A stretch of 64,000 nt of DNA from Hymenolepis diminuta (taxonomy: Eukaryota > Platyhelminthes > Cestoda > Cyclophyllidea > Hymenolepididae). Shown piece after piece: positions 36,002 to 47,890 of this stretch. The position numbers and the translations under genes are program-made. How positions within the stretch are numbered: position 1 is the first letter of the stretch; every line of letters begins with the position of its first letter. Under the pieces are notes generated by a model that saw only the letters and a list, made by a program, of their open reading frames with translations, ran no database searches and had not been told where the DNA came from. The stretch is taken from the NCBI GenBank assembly GCA_900708905.1, contig CAADRB010000003.1, positions 2,657,433-2,721,432 on the forward strand. The letters are read 5' to 3'.

Positions 36002-38950
36002 TTAGTAAGTGGCTAGATGGGCACGATATAAGCAGATCTGAATACAAATATATGGAATTGTATTAGGAATATGTAATCAAAACTGATAAGAGAATACACA
36101 AGATGACTTACCGAAGATGAACGGGTTAGACAGTAATGCAGAAAAACTATTGACATCAATGCCAGTGTTCCAAAATAAATCAGTACTGGGGTCAATAAGA
36201 CCTAAAATTTATGGGGTTTATGCCAGCTTAGTGATCGCCACCAATTACACAGAAAACATATTAACTATATCTATCTCATTCATATATAAAATTCGCACCA
36301 GAAGAAAGGTAAGAGAAAAGGGAATAGTTGCAAAGTACTTGTGTGAATACAAAACAAGTGTGCTTACCCCGTAAGTAGTAAAGATGAAAATGGCACGTAC
36401 CCATGAGAGAGGTACTAGATGTGTCAAAGCCCGTTTAACTTGGAAGAACGAGTCATAGGCAGAAGAGAATATATGGCAGATATGTAATAAATTGATAAGC
36501 AACTTGATTTATGTCCTCACTTTTTCATTGAAAGGTTTTAATATTCATTGCAATAAGTAATATTTAGAAGCCCTTTAGATCAGAAAAAAATCGTAATCAA
36601 TTTGAATGAGGAAATCGCATTCCTCATCTTAATGGGCTCATAAAACCAACGGAAGCAGTAGAAAAATATTATAAACTCGTTAAAATGTTATATTGTGTTG
36701 ACGTCGGCACTAATTTTCATTGGCGATGAAATTAAAACTCTCTTAAGAGGACATTTTTACGGAAATTTTTACAAAGTATTTAGTACCTTTGATGAATTTT
36801 TGCAAGTCTGCAATGAAATCAGCGTTTAGGTTAAAAACTGACTTTTCCAGAAAAAAACTGTCGTTAATAAATATGACTCGAAATCTTGTTTTGTGAAAAT
36901 AATACGTGATATGCGACTGTATGACTACATCAGACTTCACTTACCGTGTTCTATATCCCAAAGGCCATTTTTCGACAAGGGGAATTTATAACGATAGAAA
37001 CGGCTACAACTCAGAGGTCACCAGAGTTTGAACCTCTTCGTAAGCAAAATGGACAAGGGAATCTGTGTATCAGAAGAGAACAAGAATAAGGATTTGTGGA
37101 CTGAAGCTCAAAATTAGGATATACAGATAAGCCTGTTAAGGTAATTCAGAATAATTTGTAATCTACAAGATCCCTCCTCCCTTAGTGTACCTTTTTAGAA
37201 AAAACTGTTCGAGTGATTTGGATCTTTGGCTAGGATTCCATATTTCAAAGATGAAAATAAATGACACTGTTTAATCATCATCAGAGTTATTATCTAAACT
37301 AGCAATGAATTGGCTCAAGTTGTAACTTGCCCTTAAGGGGTAAAATTCAAGCAAATTAATCCATATGCTTTAATAACTTCAAATTCCCTGTCAGTAAGGG
37401 AAGGTTGAATTGAATAAAAGCTCGTAATGAATTTGTAAAATAAAGGAATATTTCCATTCAAATCATGATTTTAATAATAAATCCACTGATCGAAATAAAA
37501 TTACTTAACGTCAGGATCAAAGTTACAAGTTGAACAGATAAATGTATGGCTCTCAACATAACGTCTTTTTTAGGGAGAAAATAAATTTTCCAGTTATCGA
37601 AAACTGACTCCTCTTGTTTCTGGCTAAAGTTAAGTTCAGAAGGCCAAGTTTAGGAATATTGTGCTAAAGATTGGCCTTCCTTAGGTAAATTTGCACTCAT
37701 ATATTTCAACATTAGTTCAAATTTTTTTGGTGGTAGAAGAAAGCGTACGTCTGAAATCGCTCAAGTTAAAACGTTTAAAAGGTGAGACCGTCCAATCCTT
37801 GCAAATTCAGGCTCCCAGAGTCTAGTCGCATGATAAACTACCTTTGCGACATGGCGACCCGGGTATGATTAACCTTCATCAATAATAATATGGTCGTCTG
37901 ACCGAATAATTGTAATTCCCGTGTAGTACGAAACAATTTAGTTAGAATGTGTCCTCTCTGAAATCTTTGTGTTTGGTTTCCAAAAATATTTCAGTGACTT
38001 CCAAGTCCGCTTAAGAAAGTGCTTTTTACCACTCATCCGGGGTATTTGAATAGCATCATGTAGTCTCGGGAGCGGAAAACTTGAATTCTATCACCACTTC
38101 ATTAGCCAGATTTTGCTAGTGTGGCAAGCTATTCCACCTAATAGTGGGCTTCGAACCTTTGACTTCTGACTTTATTACCCATAAGCATTACCAGAGCAAT
38201 AAAGCGAATATTTTGCAAAAGATAAAGTTGTGTAAGGCGCAACAGGCCATCAAAATTAATGACCACTCTCTCTCTCTCTCGAACGGAGATCTAAATGCTT
38301 TATACATCGTTGGTGGTCACACTCTGTCTCTAATTACACTGTCTGATAGTTTTGACTATGAAAAATTTCTTCTTCTGAATTCTACTTTATTTAATGTAGT
38401 GATGGTGATCCATTTTGGCTATATTTTCACCACGGTTCTATGAAAAATAGAGATACAATTCGATTTGATTAAAGTAGGACTCTTACTGTCAATACCCATC
38501 AGATTAGATGAAAATCATTATAAATGTTGCAATTTAGTCCGCTTACTTTATTAATAATACGGTAGTTTAGAAATTTATTAATCACAACCCAAGGTGTGTT
38601 TAAGTGGAATACCTCGATATTATTAGTTCAAGTATCGAAGTCAGTGTTAGGATTACTTTATTTAATTTACCCTAGCTACTAGTTTTAATATATATATTAG
38701 AGCAGTTATCTAGCCATAAATTTGAGAGTTTTGCTTCCCATTTATTCCTAATATACATTTTCCCCTAGCTGATGAATTTGAGTCCGGTTGAGAAATGCGA
38801 ACGAATTCATAAACGAGATTAAATAACCCGAAAAGCTGGTAAGAAAATCTTAAAAATAAGGTTCTTACAATAAAGAATAAAGAACAAAGTCCGGAAGGAC
38901 TTCCGATAACCAAAATATGGCCGGAAATACATTCAAATTGTAATCAACCA
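36002..38950 (-). CDS. Candidate multi-exon membrane protein gene, minus strand (hypothetical)
   Basis: Six exon-like segments read in order on the minus strand: 38950-38869, 37003-36945, 36807-36787, 36438-36368, 36201-36112 and 36037-36002, the last ending in TAA. Each has an AG before it, and the first five have a GT donor after it (GTAAGA, GTAAGT, GTACTA, GTAAGC, GTAAGT). The phases join without a stop: 2/1, 1/2, 1/2, 0/0, 0/0. The joined product is aromatic and hydrophobic, with possible membrane segments NVFPAIFWLSEVLPDFVLY and LLTPVLIYFGTLALMSIVF, and a loop RFYRYKFPLSKNGLWDIEHD between them. The segments look richer in G+C than the introns between them. The 21-nt exon and its GTACTA donor are the weakest links. 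I recognise no family, upstream exons were not resolved, and the chain could be an artefact of searching. Confidence 0.28.
36990..37060 (+). repeat. tRNA-like SINE fragment
   Basis: AACTCAGAGGTCACCAGAGT followed by TTGAACCTCTTCG resembles the AACTCAGAGGTCACAAGGTT then GATGCC block of the 10.1-kb copy. It abuts the proposed acceptor at 37004-37005 of the candidate minus-strand gene. Confidence 0.4.
38040..38205 (-). repeat. tRNA-like SINE copy with a good B box
   Basis: The minus strand reads TGGTAATGCTTATGGGTAAT, then AGTCAAAGGTTCGAAGCCC. GGTTCGAAGCC fits the Pol III B-box pattern closely, and the A-box-like TGGTAATGCTTATGG lies at tRNA spacing. There is no complete acceptor stem, so this is a SINE or tRNA relic, not a tRNA gene. 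Confidence 0.55.
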
Positions 38951-39224
38951 CTTTAAAAATATTTGATGAAGAGAAAACGGAAATAAAGCTCTAGGTCTCC
39001 AGCTACTTATATGATTTAAATTTAAGTTCACTCATGGTGTTGTGTAATAAATGGTGTGCAAGATTTGAGCTTATCCATAAATATGTTTTAACAAGATTTC
39101 TAAGCAATCCATACAATACGCACCATTTTATAAACGCTCATGGGAACCTAAAGTTTAATTTTCTGTCAAAAATATTATATTTATCAAATTAAATTAAATG
39201 GCGAAGCTTAAGTAGCTCTGTTAA

Positions 39225-39625
39225 CTTAAAATTTTTAGCTATCTCCACTCTGCTATGTCAAGATTTATTAGCTCCATAATGTTGTGTTAGATCAACCACT
39301 TGAGGAAAGATGAGTGAAAGTGGCAAGGCCGCAATCATGACTAAAATTCGACCAATAAATGCTTGATGAGCATTTACTGCAATCTAGGAAATGGATTATG
39401 AAGTTTGAATTTTGACATGTAAGCTACCCATTTTGTAAATATTGTAAATATCGTATAACGCAAATTCAGAAACCAAATGAAATAAGACTCTTTGATACCT
39501 TGAAGCTGCTCTTAACGTCTTTTTGATCTCTTCTTTACCACTTGTTTTGCTTACTTTTAACTAATTTCAGCTGCTCTTCCAATTAAAAATTGTCATTATT
39601 TGGCATGCTTATCTACAATTTTTAA
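39225..39625 (+). repeat. A+T-rich interspersed repeat, near full-length copy
   Basis: AGCTCTGTTAACTTAAAATT at the 5' end (compare AGCTCTGTTAACTCAATGCG at 60.93 kb), TACTGCAATCTAGGAAATGG in the middle and TTTCAGCTGCTCTTCCAATT at the 3' end place this among the most complete copies. The fullest copies appear to be about 400 bp. Confidence 0.7.
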
Positions 39626-40569
39626 AGAGGCTTCTTTCAAAATGAATGAACAATAAGAGCTTATCTACGGCATAAGCAGATCATCTTAAGGATAATAATA
39701 CACTGTTTTACTCAGAAAAATAAGATCCCATTATCTCGGTTACACGAAAATATATGCATAAATGAGCCACACAAAGTACAGTTTCCTTTCGTTTAAAGTT
39801 TCCTCTACAGGGGTATAACAGAGCATTAAATTTCAGCAAAGACGAACTGATGTAATGTTGCCCTAACCTCACTGATTTTAGATGACTTATCTTCCGTGAT
39901 ATATGATGGTTCTTATTTTGGAAGATCAAAAGGAAATTCAGTCGTATTCCATTTCTGAAATTCTTGGAAAAATTGTGATCATGGAAGATAGCCATGCAAT
40001 TTGATCACTTTCAATCTGTCGCGGATTTAATTAAATCATACAACTCATCAATACCAATATTAACTTTCTATTCAACCTTCTTTCCATGATGAAAAACGGT
40101 TGAAATGCTCATCTTTTGCTGTGAATCATAAATAGCTTTGCAATCACGACTTACGTAACAAATTCGATGAACTCTGTTGCCGTCTTATACCCTCCCAGAT
40201 ATTTTAAGCTAATGCATATTAATGAATCTAATTTTCATGGTTAATTTGATTCCTGTTATTTAAAAATTGCGCTCATTTACTTAGCTAATTGTTTGGTTCT
40301 CTTTGCGATGATATTTCTCATTTGGCGGAAACCAATAATTTCCCTGCAGTGAGAGGTCAACAAAATCATCCAGTTGCAACTTTTCAAATCAAAACATTCG
40401 CTCCATCTGAAGTTCTCGTAAGAAGACGTATCCAATATCGGCCTTAAATTAACTAACTGCTTTGTACATTTAGTCACCAAGTCTAATTTATGAAAGTGTA
40501 CAATTCATTCTATCTTCCATTGAATAGATCTAGAGTTTAAAATTCTTACCTTAAGTGAAATAGTCAGTA

Positions 40570-40955
40570 TGCTGTGCAACCGAAATTATTGCCTATCCTA
40601 TCTTTGCTATGGTAAAATTTTGAACTGTGGATCATTTGCTATCTCAACCACTGGAAGAAATAAAAATTCAAACGGCAAAACTGACCCTTCTTGATTAAAC
40701 AATACTGGCCAGCAAGTGTTTGCTACAATCAAGTGAAAGAATCGTGTTATTTGAATTTTGGAACGTGAACTGCCCATTTAGGGAATATTGTACAACTCGA
40801 GTCCCAAAATCAAATGAAGTAAGACTCTTTGAAACTTTGACGTGGCTCTTAGAATCTTCTTTGTCCACTTCCCTTCATCACTTTTTGGACATACCGTTTT
40901 TTGATTTCAGTTGCTTTCCACAATTAAAAAATGTACATTTTTGTGTATTACTGTG
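40570..40955 (+). repeat. A+T-rich interspersed repeat, near full-length copy
   Basis: TTTTGGAACGTGAACTGCCC is identical over 20 bases to the 12.5-kb copy. AATCAAATGAAGTAAGACTC and TTTGATTTCAGTTGCTTTCC follow. It lies 1.35 kb from the 39.4-kb copy in the same orientation. The open frame 40720-40956 ([22 protein letters not shown]) is the repeat itself. Confidence 0.72.
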
Positions 40956-42850
40956 AGAAATATTAAAATGAAAGTGCGGCAAAATTTCTTCCCTTTTTAA
41001 AATCTTCCATTTAAGCTATTAACTAACCAAAGGCTTCAATTGCAACGAAGTATTAATCTTCACTGGAATACATGAGAGGTCTTTACCTTTCAGCGCCTAT
41101 ATCTATAAATTTAACTCTTATCTAACTTCACTTCACACCTTCAGACAAACTTCAACTTCCAATTGGATTAAATGGGCGCAAGATGTAGTAGAATGAAATG
41201 ATATTTAAGTCACATTTCTGCACCATATAAGAATTCTACAAAAAATCGTTCTAATTTTCAATTTGTCAGATATCAGTCAATCTGCAAAAACCTTCCCTTT
41301 CAAAATAAATTTTCCTTAATTAGCATCCATAGGCATTTGCAAAAAGAGTGAAAAAATTCCCAAGCATTTGTTCGGCTAACTTGGGAAGATTCTGGCGTTT
41401 AGAAATTTAATTTTTTTAAATCTTAGGATAATTTTATAAACTTAGACCATGCGTTTATATAAAATTACCCGAAATGAGGTTTTATTAATAAGTAAAGTAC
41501 AGATTATCATAAATATACAGGTTAACAGATCCAGTTAATCGGGTCGCTTTTAAAATATTTAAATTTTAACCATGTGTAAACATTTTTTGAAACGGCCAAT
41601 AAGGACTCTGTTAAATTTGGGAAATTGATGATTCTACATATAAAGAAATCCCATTTCCCAAACACTGTTGAAAGGAGAACTTTTGAATGGACTAAATAAT
41701 TCACCTACTTTTTCTAGCTTCCTCTTATCCAGTACTTTTGGTGGTATTTTAGTCCAGAATTATATCTGAGACCTCTACAATAAGATTGCAAAGACTTCTT
41801 CATATATTTTCCGATAACCTAAATCGCATAGAACAGAAGAGTACTAAGGGGTCACCTATTTTATACAAATAGAAATATCCTAATTGTGGAGTCAGTAAAA
41901 CAATTTAAAAAGGAATATTCTTTAAATATTTCCCATTCGTAAATCTTCATTTGAATTTTTGATTAAATAATTGACAATCAAGAATATTAAGCTTCAAAGA
42001 TTTCGGTGACCATTTCTGATATTTTCTTTTGGGTTTAATACATAAATTTTCGTGCAAAATTCTATCTGAAAAAATCCATACTAATAACACAGAGAATTTC
42101 AACAGAGAATCAAACAAAAACTATTGAAAGCTGGTCGAATGATTGACTTTTGAATCCAAATGCTTAACAACTGTAAAAACCGTTCTCATTTTATTCCTGT
42201 GAAAATATTTCTCCCAGCTTTCCTTGATAGAGATAATTTCGAACACAAATAAATGCACATACTGGTGAGATCTTTCTTTACAAAATGCAGGTAGTATTTT
42301 ACTTCGTCATTTTTTATGTTAGCGATGCTTTTGTTCCATATTTTATGCACTAATGGACTGAAATGAAGGAAGGTTATTAGTGTATGTGAGAAAGGTAATA
42401 ATTAATAAACTTCCGCAGTGAATGTCGGTGAGGTTATTGTATATTCGCATTTATTTTGTTAAACACAAACTTAAAACAGAAAGTTAGAAAACTTACGGCA
42501 GCTTTTATTCAATTTCTAGTGTGGCTGGACTGCCAAAGTTATTTTTTGTTTATGCTAGTTTCGATTTAATAGGAAATTATTTAATAATATAACTGAGAAA
42601 ATAAGAAGAGTCGACAATAATTTTACTGTTATATCGATGCCTTTATTTCAAATAAGCAAAGACCATGCCAATAATATGATTTGAAGACGGGCTACAAAGT
42701 TTCTAATATAGATTTTTATCTGGGGAAGAGAAAGGAAAATTGGAATATTTCAGGCCTGAAACCAAGATTCCTACAAAAGCTCTTCGTCCTTATAACTTCA
42801 TTCTTTGATATGTTTTTTCTCAAAGGAAATATCTAATAAAATATTTTTCA
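40956..42850. other. A+T-rich DNA, nothing identified
   Basis: The open frame at 41522-41704 is not recognisable. No repeat or RNA gene was seen. Confidence 0.45.
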
Positions 42851-42855
42851 TACAA

Positions 42856-43161
42856 TTATATAACGATTCCTTTTTGACACTTCTCCTTGTAAGCCGCGCC
42901 TTCTTCGTAGAACTCCGTCCCAATTTCATTGGAGATTTTCCACAAAGAATTCGATTTCCCATCGTCTAAAGTTTTAGAAGAACATTTTCCAGCTTTCTGT
43001 CGTAACTGCAAAGTGCAAATAATTTCAAGCCATTGTCCTGATAGAGTTTGACTGAGAATGAAAACGTTCTGAGAAGCAGTTTCACTAGAAATTCGATTTA
43101 TATAATTGTGCTCACCAGAATTCTGTTGATTCATGCTGCTGGCACGTCCAAGTTTATGCAT
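42856..43161 (-). CDS. Unrecognised 101-residue open frame
   Basis: A continuous reading frame begins with ATG directly after in-frame TAA-TGA codons. The product is mixed and hydrophilic, with balanced codon use: SGQWLEIICTLQLRQKAGK in the middle and EIGTEFYEEGAAYKEKCQKG near the end. It has no membrane segment and no motif I know. Open frames of this length are expected by chance in a window this size, so the only point in its favour is its protein-like composition. It could be a single-exon gene, an exon or a fragment of a retrocopy. Confidence 0.2.
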   Translation of the reverse strand: MHKLGRASSMNQQNSGEHNYINRISSETASQNVFILSQTLSGQWLEIICTLQLRQKAGKCSSKTLDDGKSNSLWKISNEIGTEFYEEGAAYKEKCQKGIVI

Positions 43162-46100
43162 TCATTAACCATATATTTTGACGTAACTTTATCACTTTAT
43201 TCGATCATTCTGGGGATTCGACAACAGATATCAGTTGAACAATTTCTCAAGACCATTTAAAATGATTCTTCGAAATGGTAGAAAAATTAAGAGTTCAAAA
43301 CGGGTACTCACATGGCTAGCATAGACTATCTAGTACTCATCGTGCTTTTTTAAAGAGATTAAGGTACCTAAAGCATTTTCGGAGTTCGGTAGACTTTTTC
43401 ACTAAACAATTCAGACAGCATTAAGACAGATTCGTCCAAAAGTTACGTCTAAAATTGTCCTTGGATTGATGGAGCCTCCCCATAACAATATGCTGATCTT
43501 CACTATATATGAAATGTGAACGATATAATTTCGGAAAAGATCTTTACATCTTCAAAAGCAGTTAGTAAAAATTTGATCTGCTTCGGGTTCAAAGTGAAAC
43601 TCACTGATTTGTTGAAATAGGATTCTGACGATGTTTGGAGAGAGGAAATATCCATGTTTTCATTTTCCTATATTCATGGTATTGGATAAATTTTCTTGTA
43701 GTCTGATAAGAACTTGTTATTTCCTGATGTTTTTCTGTTTTTCAGAATTAATACATTCCGTTCCGGCTATTTCATTAAAATAATTTCTAATACTTTTACA
43801 TTCAAGGTCATTTTTAGATTCATTAATTAAATTTTCAGATCTTCTTAGACGTTGCGTGGTCACATTTTACGATCTACAAACTCGATATCCAGTTCTCAGA
43901 TAGAGATGAGGGAAACATACTTGTCAGTTAGCTGCAAAACAATTTTAATTATGGGCCACTAATAAAAATTTAGGAAAGATATAGCAGACATAATTAATAA
44001 AAATGTTATAATCTCAAGGAGAAGAATTTATTAAAATATTTTCTCATATTATTATGCTATTTTCGCCTTGAAAGATTGGTAAAAACTAGCGACCTTTTTA
44101 TTTAATTGACCGGGATGCAACGACCCTACTTCATTTATAGGGGCACAACTCACTAGAGCTCATCGAGGGTGAACAGTAATAAGAAATATAATTTTTTTGA
44201 TAACACCTTTTGTTTCTCGGATGATTCAATTATTTGTTTATTGTCCTTATCCAAATTATTAAATAGAACATTTTCTGTTGTTACTACATATAAAGATATG
44301 GATCAGCAATTGGCGATTTGAAATAATTGAGTATCGTCAAGTCTCGGGCTGAAACCAGATGTAGGATATACTCAACAACACTTTTTCCGGTTGCGCTCCG
44401 GTACTATAGCAAACTTTTAAGAAAAAATGTTGAAAGACAGATATTTTAATCTTGCAGTATTCTGAAATGGACGACGATTGATTTGGTCGAAAGTGACATC
44501 AATTAATCGTGGACACTTCCACTAGTTAAATTCGCCTTTGGGAAAAAGTTCATCCTTCACGGAAATAATTATCGTTTAAACAGTGCCTTAGGATAGATTT
44601 CTGCTCTTAACTAGTTTTAAAGGTATTCAGTGTTATTTAAAACATGCGGGTTGTCTTTGGACTTTTTAGAGGGGGAAAAGTTTTCCTTAAATAACAGAAA
44701 AACACCCTATAATTATAAATTTTGGTTAAACAGATTAAAAAGGCCGCCCCAACTGGATGGCTTAAAAGACTATTCCTACCACATGTATTTAGCTGGACAC
44801 GCATTCATAATCTAAGCTAAAGCTAGGCAAAGGCACCAGGACTTATTATGAGCGCATATAAGTTCCTCCTCCGACGAGTTGTGCAGATTTCACATGTGTC
44901 TACGGTGGTGAAATGAAACCACATGCTATATGGCTTCTAGAATAGGCAGACACCTAGTAGATAGACTGTTATCAAAATTCAAGTAAGAGAACTATTAAGA
45001 AAGTAGAATCCTATGATATCCGTGGGGATGAAACTTTATAAACTTACCTTCAAAATCATGTTTCTCAAAATAAAAATAGAAGAAATTTAAATTTTTGAAC
45101 AAAAATGATTTGATCTTAAATATAGTAGCTGCAAAATTTAGATTACTCCAATTAACGTTTGTAATTGAAGAAAATGAGAGCATTTTAAACGCCGAATCAT
45201 TAAAACGTGGGCATAGTTAAAGGAGCTCTTTTCTGGAGTGTTTAACCAAGTAGAACCCGTTTGGGAAATGTATGACTAAGAAGAAACAAATTAATGGTGA
45301 TCACAGCTAATGAAAGAAGACATACGTACCTTTTTCACATAAATGCCTTCAAAATAGAGCTTCACGTGAAACCCAACCCATGAATGTCCAACAATTACAA
45401 AATGCGCTGCAATCTCAGAAATTGTTAAAATTTTTAATAAATATCCTTTAATTTAACTCATCACATTCCTCTATAAAGGTAATTGGGGAAGCTTCAGATT
45501 TTCTTACTCAACTAATATTTTGATGGGAAAAATAGTCTACTTTGAGTAAATGGACTAAATATTTAAATTGTGTTTCTGCATTTTAATTAATTTAGACTTG
45601 ATGTTTGAATATTTAGAAGTCTAATTAAGCTCAAATCGATGAAGAATCAATAAACAAGGATGAAATTCACCTGTTCACATTCTGTGATTTTGGGTGTTTC
45701 TGTACAGATTTATTCCAGTTAAATTTAGAGGGCTCTGGTAATTTCACAATGATGTATGATCTATGATGTCATTCTTCAACTAAAGTGCCTTTATTTAAAC
45801 CGTTTTTTCGATAAAATTCTAATGGAAAGGAAAGCTGAAAGTTTTCTACTCCAGTAAACCGCTGTCATGACAATGACTCTATACTGGTTCTTGCTAGAAG
45901 AGATTAATCTGAAAAGCATTATTTATTGCAATTGATAATAAAATTTAAAAGACTTTATTTAAGGCATTAATATTTTAATTCCCAAGCAAATTGATACCTT
46001 AACTTTTTTTCTTTGATCAAAAGAAACGACATTTTGATTACCGTAGTAGAATTGAATAAGTATATGTGGAGTGGCTGAAAACACTTTTATCGCTGAAGAG

Positions 46101-47265
46101 AAAAATGAAATAGGAAAAATTAGATCACAACAATTAAGGATTTTTTGTAAATTTAATTTTTACTAAGAGCTTTTTTTCATTAAGGGAAGTTAGACTGAAT
46201 TAAAGTTTTGTTTTATAAAGAAGTACTTGCACAAAATTTCATTGTTGAACTGATATTTTCGTCGATCCCTCTTCCACCTTTCACAAGCAGGTCTCCAATT
46301 CTATTGTCAGTCTTATGAAGCTCGATTTTCCATCAGCATAAGTATTTGCGATTCCGCGGAAGTGTTTTTAACGGTTATTTTCTCATTATATGGGTGAAGG
46401 GCACTATTCTTTAAGAGAAAAAATCCATATCCATCTTCTTTTGAGGTTAATTGTTCACATTTACTCCTAAATCCATTGTCATTTGCATTAAAAATAAAGA
46501 GGATTACAATTCCAATTATTATCTAACGAAAACGCTAATACAATCACAAACGATATGTAATATTCTATTTTATAGACTAAGATAGGGCAAACGAAATCCC
46601 TAGCATAAGTAATCTTATATGGTTTTGAATGCCTGTCATCAACTCATGAGTTAAAAAGCTTTTCCAAGAAGAGAAATTGAAACTGGACGTACGTTTGCAG
46701 AATTTATCACAATCTAAGTGAAGAAGTTATTTTTTCCTTTCACCATTAATTGCATTGCCTTGCACGCCAATCATTAAAAGTGGCTAACGGCCTGCAGTTA
46801 ATTGTATTTTATTTATTAAAGGCTGCAAATCGACTCAAAAATATCACTGGACAAACTGAAGTGAGTAACACTCATGTATTTCAGAAATAATTAAAGGGGG
46901 CAAAACAGCCTTGAGTAATACTTCTAGTCAATCTGTGTTCTATGCAGTTGATTATCCCTTGAATTCGTCAGTTTAGGTGGGGCAAACCGCTAAATTAAAG
47001 GATGCTATTATTAAACTTGGGATTTTTATACTCTCGAATGAAAGGTGAAACATTTATTATTAGCTACTTATTAATTAATGCTTTCGGTACATTAATTGGC
47101 AACCTTCATTACATACAATTAATGTAACCAAAGAAGTCAACGCTGAGAATTATTCGGTCACTGTCTACTACAGTAATAGCATCATGGTTGAAATCTAATT
47201 TGTGGTTGTTTATAGAGATATTATTAACAAGATGCTCTCAGCTAGAAGAGGCAAATTTACTGAAT
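43162..47265. other. A+T-rich DNA, nothing identified
   Basis: Open frames at 44630-44815 and 44995-45183 are short and unrecognised. A small G+C-rich inverted motif (CCGGTTGCGCTCCGG) near 44.39 kb is the only local oddity. Confidence 0.45.
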
Positions 47266-47269
47266 TGAA

Positions 47270-47495
47270 ATGACTACATTAAGTTCGGTCGAATCCGGAA
47301 ATTCAAATTTTGGGATATCAAGACATATCCACTAAAGTATATCCACAAAGTAAAAGTGCGCAATCTTGTGAATTCGGAATTCAATTGAAGTGAGTCTTTT
47401 TCAACACCCTAACTTTACTCCGAGCCATGTCCCTTCCTCTTTAATCATTTTGTACCCTTTTAAGGCTCCCTCTTTCCACTGTCATAGTTTATAAT
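47270..47495 (+). repeat. Diverged copy of the A+T-rich interspersed repeat
   Basis: AATTCAAATTTTGGGATATC, ATTCAATTGAAGTGAGTCTT and CCCTCTTTCCACTGTC keep the family order with many differences. Confidence 0.4.
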
Positions 47496-47754
47496 AACAG
47501 GCATATAAATGATAAACAATAAAATTCGTGCGCATTTCGATATTCGAGTCAAAAATCGATTGCATCTCTTGAAGATTTCGAAAATGAGAAAACCGTTTCG
47601 GTTAAGTTTGAAAAATGGTACAATTAATATTATTCACTCCTTTACGCGTGTCAATTGTGTGCCAGTGAAAAGAATACAGGAAGCGAGGTGCTACTTCTTA
47701 ATTCATTTCATTAATTAATGAAAGTACTGACTAATGTGTTTTTATTATTTCCAT

Positions 47755-47890
47755 TACGCTCTGGTGGTGCTGAGGTCACCGTGCGTGTCTGCCAAGTCGA
47801 AAATCATGAGATCGATACTCATCCGTTAGCATACGGTGGTGCAAATGGCCAATAGCGCTGATTGATTCTGGTCAATGTGGGTGTAAATAT
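47755..47890 (+). repeat. tRNA-like SINE copy, plus strand
   Basis: GTGGTGCTGAGGTCACCGTG (A-box-like) is followed at tRNA spacing by ATGAGATCGATACTCATCCG (B-box-like, GATCGATACTC), then GTTAGCATACGGTGGTGC. Similar downstream wording occurs in the 62.4-kb copy. Confidence 0.55.

Noticed and set aside
36368..36438. Resemblance of KVKRALTHLVPLSW to a KIKRAV..P.SW stretch of phosphatidylserine synthase
   Set aside because: The conserved upstream block of that family (NGGGIWLG) is absent from the joined product, so the match is too short to name the candidate gene.
38766..38802. CTGATGAATTTGAGTCC..GAGAAATG resembling a hammerhead core
   Set aside because: The CUGAUGAG and CGAAA core residues are not both present in the right geometry, and stem I/III pairing is not evident.
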